Source of the DNA: Climacteris rufus
Lineage: Eukaryota; Chordata; Aves; Passeriformes; Climacteridae
NCBI GenBank assembly: GCA_013398175.1
Contig: VZRZ01002329.1
Location: 1,670,061-1,734,060 of the forward strand
Direction: 5' to 3'
Length of the DNA: 64,000 bases
Shown: positions 61,190-64,000 of the stretch, piece after piece
Layout of the letters: the number at the start of each line of letters is the position of its first letter
Position numbering within the stretch: the first letter of the stretch is position 1
The notes under the pieces: model-generated
What the model was told of the DNA's origin: nothing
Database searches by the model: none
The model's input: the letters and a program-made list of their open reading frames with translations, nothing else
Made by a program: the position numbers and the translations under genes

Positions 61190-64000
61190 CTGTATCAGAG
61201 CGCAGAGGGGTTGGGGAGGAGAGGAGTTGCCAGGTGAGAGAGACAGACCAAACAAAGGTTAGCACAGGCAAGGCACAGCGTTTACAGTGCACTCAGCTCT
61301 GCTGAGATCCCTCAGCACAGACCCACTGACTCCTATAATGACCTGTATTGTGGGTTCTACCAATTCCCATTGTCAGGGATCTGTGAGTTTGTCCCTGGGT
61401 GACAGCAGAATCTGGCCCTTCACCCTTCCTCAGTGTTTCACCTTTAGCTTTCTGCTCTAAGGATGGAGGGCTGCAAAACCAGGATGCCCCCACCCAAACT
61501 TACACACATTCTGGTTGGGCAAAGTTTGAGGCTCTACAGCAAAGCCCTTGATAATTTCAGCAGCCCAGGTGCGAGCAGAAGAGGAAGGATGTGCAAGTGA
61601 GCCTGTGTATTCCCTTCTCTAGCTCAGGTGATGCTGAGGGCCTGGAACAGGATCCCCAGGGTCAGCAACACCAGAGCAACCACACTCTGTGCCAGCATCA
61701 AGACAACAGCCTGTCCCTGGCTTTGGTCCCCAGGCTGGAGCCACGACTCTGCACCATCTTATGGCAGGAGCTGGAAATGATGGAAATGATGGAGTCCAAA
61801 GCTGGACTAATAATAATCTGTAATTATTTCAATTCATTCTGATGCTTAGGTTCAGGCTTCCTAAGGCACATTTTGCCTTGGCTGTCTGGAGCCTTACGCA
61901 GCATCAGTGCCTGCTGGCAGAGGGAACCTCGGGCATGTTTTGAAGGCTTTGCCTTTTCACTGCACTGCGTTCCTTGTCAAAAGGCTTTATAAATCAGCCA
62001 CGTTAACTGGCCCTTAAAGGCAGAGTCTCCGTTTGAGAAGACTCTTAAATGATCTTACAGATAAAAATCTTCACAGAGAAATTTGGAGGAAATGCGTGCA
62101 GCTGGTCCCCATTCTTTAGAAAAGTGTAAGGAGATGAAATGATGAAATTCCTTGTGCTAAGGAATACTTTTGTGATAAATCACCCCAGGATGATCATAGA
62201 AATATATAAAAATTGTCCCACAAGGATCGTTTGAGCCAAATGATCTCTATTCAGCAGAGCTCTCGTCAGCTGCAGCGTGTCCATGTGTGCACAGAAACAC
62301 CAGAGTCTGTTGCTGCATCTGCACATCGGGCTCCCTTTGTCAATGGGGACAGCTCAGAGAATATTTTATATGGCAAACAATTTCACCCAGTGCTGGTGAA
62401 TCCTTTCTAGTTAGAATTTCACAGCATAACACTGGCAACTAATCAGTCAGGAGTGAAGTTATTCTGATTCCCTCAGCACCAATAGTTTTAGAGAGTGTTT
62501 AGGAGAAGAAAATCATGTTCATATCCTGAAAAGAGACACAGACCACACAGAAGTCGAATTCAGAAGCAAAAAGTAATTGCTATCATTACTTTTGCTTGCA
62601 CACCAACCTGTGTTGCACACCACGACAGTATTAGTCACCACCAGCTCTTTCTTTGCCTATGATACAGGCATCTCTGGTTGTTGTTAGTAGTAACTGTACA
62701 AATGTTTTACTGGTTTGTTTGAAAATAAAAGGACCCTCTGCCATCCCAGTGGGGTGGACACCTGTAGCAGCCACAGCTTGGTGTGGGCTACACCTTGGAT
62801 ACACAGTCCTGGAACTACAAAATCAATATAGGTTTAATTTCAGGTAGAATTCCTCTGAAGAAAAGCCTTTGTGCCTTGCACTGCCAAGGAGAGTAATCCT
62901 CAGCAGGAATGTCCTCCCAAAGCATCCGATCCACTCATCTTCCTCTGCGAGTGCATCGCTAATTGTCAAACACTCCGGAGTCTAAACTGGACGTTACTGT
63001 GGGGGCTGTGCTCGCTCTCCAGCACTCTGGAGGGAAAGGGAGGTTAAACACACAGGTTTTAATGCTCAGGGAAAGTGCAAGGACCAGGTATGTGGTGGAC
63101 AAGGTTTATCTATTACAGATTTAGGAGAGGAGAAGGAATGAGTGGGAAGGGGGAGAAAAGAAAGGAAAGAAAAGAAAATAAATCAGAATAACATGCAGTA
63201 TATGTAACAATAAGGAGAAATGGGTGCTGAAAACCGAAATGCTTTGACAGTTTGGGCTATTTGATGTGCTAGTGAGAAATTAGTGTTAGCAATAAAAAGG
63301 AGCCAAGCAGAGAGCACCTGAGCAAGCAGAAGTGCTGGGGCTGTAAAGGGAATTTTGCCTCTTGAAGGACCAAGCTTCCCAGCATCTGGCCATCTAGATT
63401 GCAATTAACAGTAACAGCAATATCATCAGCTCCCATTACTGCTCCTGTTAGCCAGACTGGGAGCTCCTTGGTGCTCAGGAGCCTGCCCAAGGCAACCCCT
63501 CATGGGTTTGCCCACAGACTGCATCTGCTCACTGTCACAAAGCTCTTTGCTCTCTGAACTGTCACTCCAGGAGCATGATCATGTCACTGCACGAGCAGGG
63601 AGAGGAGGGAGGGCAATAAAGTGACTTAAACATATGAAAAGATCTAGAAAAAGAAGCTGTCAAAGATATGAACAAAATTAGACTGGAGAAGATGGCTAAC
63701 ATGGTAATTTATTCCAGCTAGATCGGTTCAAAAGGATGGGTCTGTTATTCATTAGAAAGCAAGAGAGAGTGGTTATGAACTGGAATCATGACATCAATTA
63801 ATTTCCCCATTAGTGGTGATTGGGGTAGCTGGCCAGCCCCGTGCAAATGAATACATGCAAGGAATTTCTTATGTCAATTTAGAATTACAGACTAATGTAA
63901 TTGTTAACCTTGGTGCTTCACATCCATTTTTAGAGCTTAATGAATCAACTGTCTAATTTGTCAATGTTGATTAAAAGATGAAAGAAATGGGAATACTTTC
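61190..64000 (-). other. CACNA1G: CACNA1G intron (partial)
   Basis: At least 2.8 kb upstream of the last CACNA1G exon. I found no second exon with Cav3 homology, no CR1 copy and no RNA gene. A purine-rich GAAA/AAGG tract lies at about 63125-63182. The sequence is otherwise unremarkable. Confidence 0.6.

Noticed and set aside
61190..64000. A further CACNA1G exon near the right edge
   Set aside because: I looked on the minus strand for Cav3-like coding sequence bounded by splice sites and found none.

Overview
The window comes from a vertebrate nuclear genome and almost certainly a bird. It carries split protein-coding genes with GT-AG introns, several CR1 LINE fragments of the avian type (a 3' end with tandem ATTCTATG-like ends), a relic of an avian retroviral LTR, short introns and GC-rich promoter islands. 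There is no sign of bacterial, plasmid or phage content.

The main gene is ABCC3 (MRP3), on the minus strand and complete. I placed 31 coding exons between 48242 (start codon) and 1693 (stop codon). All have AG acceptors, GT donors and matching reading phases. They sum to 4590 coding bases, which is 1529 residues plus stop, close to the 1527 residues of human ABCC3. The protein has the full MRP layout: TMD0, L0 linker, TMD1, NBD1, L1 linker, TMD2, NBD2. Every nucleotide-binding motif is present in both NBDs. Intron 1 is about 12.6 kb; the other 29 introns run from 88 bases to about 4 kb.

Upstream of ABCC3 on the same strand is the 3' end of CACNA1G (Cav3.1 T-type calcium channel). Its last coding exon is 60335-61189, followed by a long presumed 3'UTR down to about 56590. 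Sequence from 61190 to the right edge appears to be its last intron. CACNA1G followed by ABCC3 in the same direction is the order known in human, which supports both names. The left edge (1 to about 630) looks like the 3'UTR of a plus-strand gene converging on ABCC3. By the same synteny this would be ANKRD40, but no coding sequence of it is visible.

The interval between CACNA1G and ABCC3 (48.5-56.6 kb) holds CR1 copies, a 22-bp minisatellite (54313-54476) and a CpG-rich patch near 53.0-53.6 kb with a good CTCF-like core. The ABCC3 promoter is a TATA-less, GC-rich island. The intron-1 side of that island contains a minisatellite of about 19-21 bp units interrupted by an assembly gap of 238 N. 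I found no wholly new system. The observations most worth checking are a 75-nt near-perfect hairpin in ABCC3 intron 18, a possible alternative ABCC3 first exon at 47393-47452 encoding a hydrophobic leader, the promoter-proximal minisatellite and gap, and the candidate insulator between the two genes.
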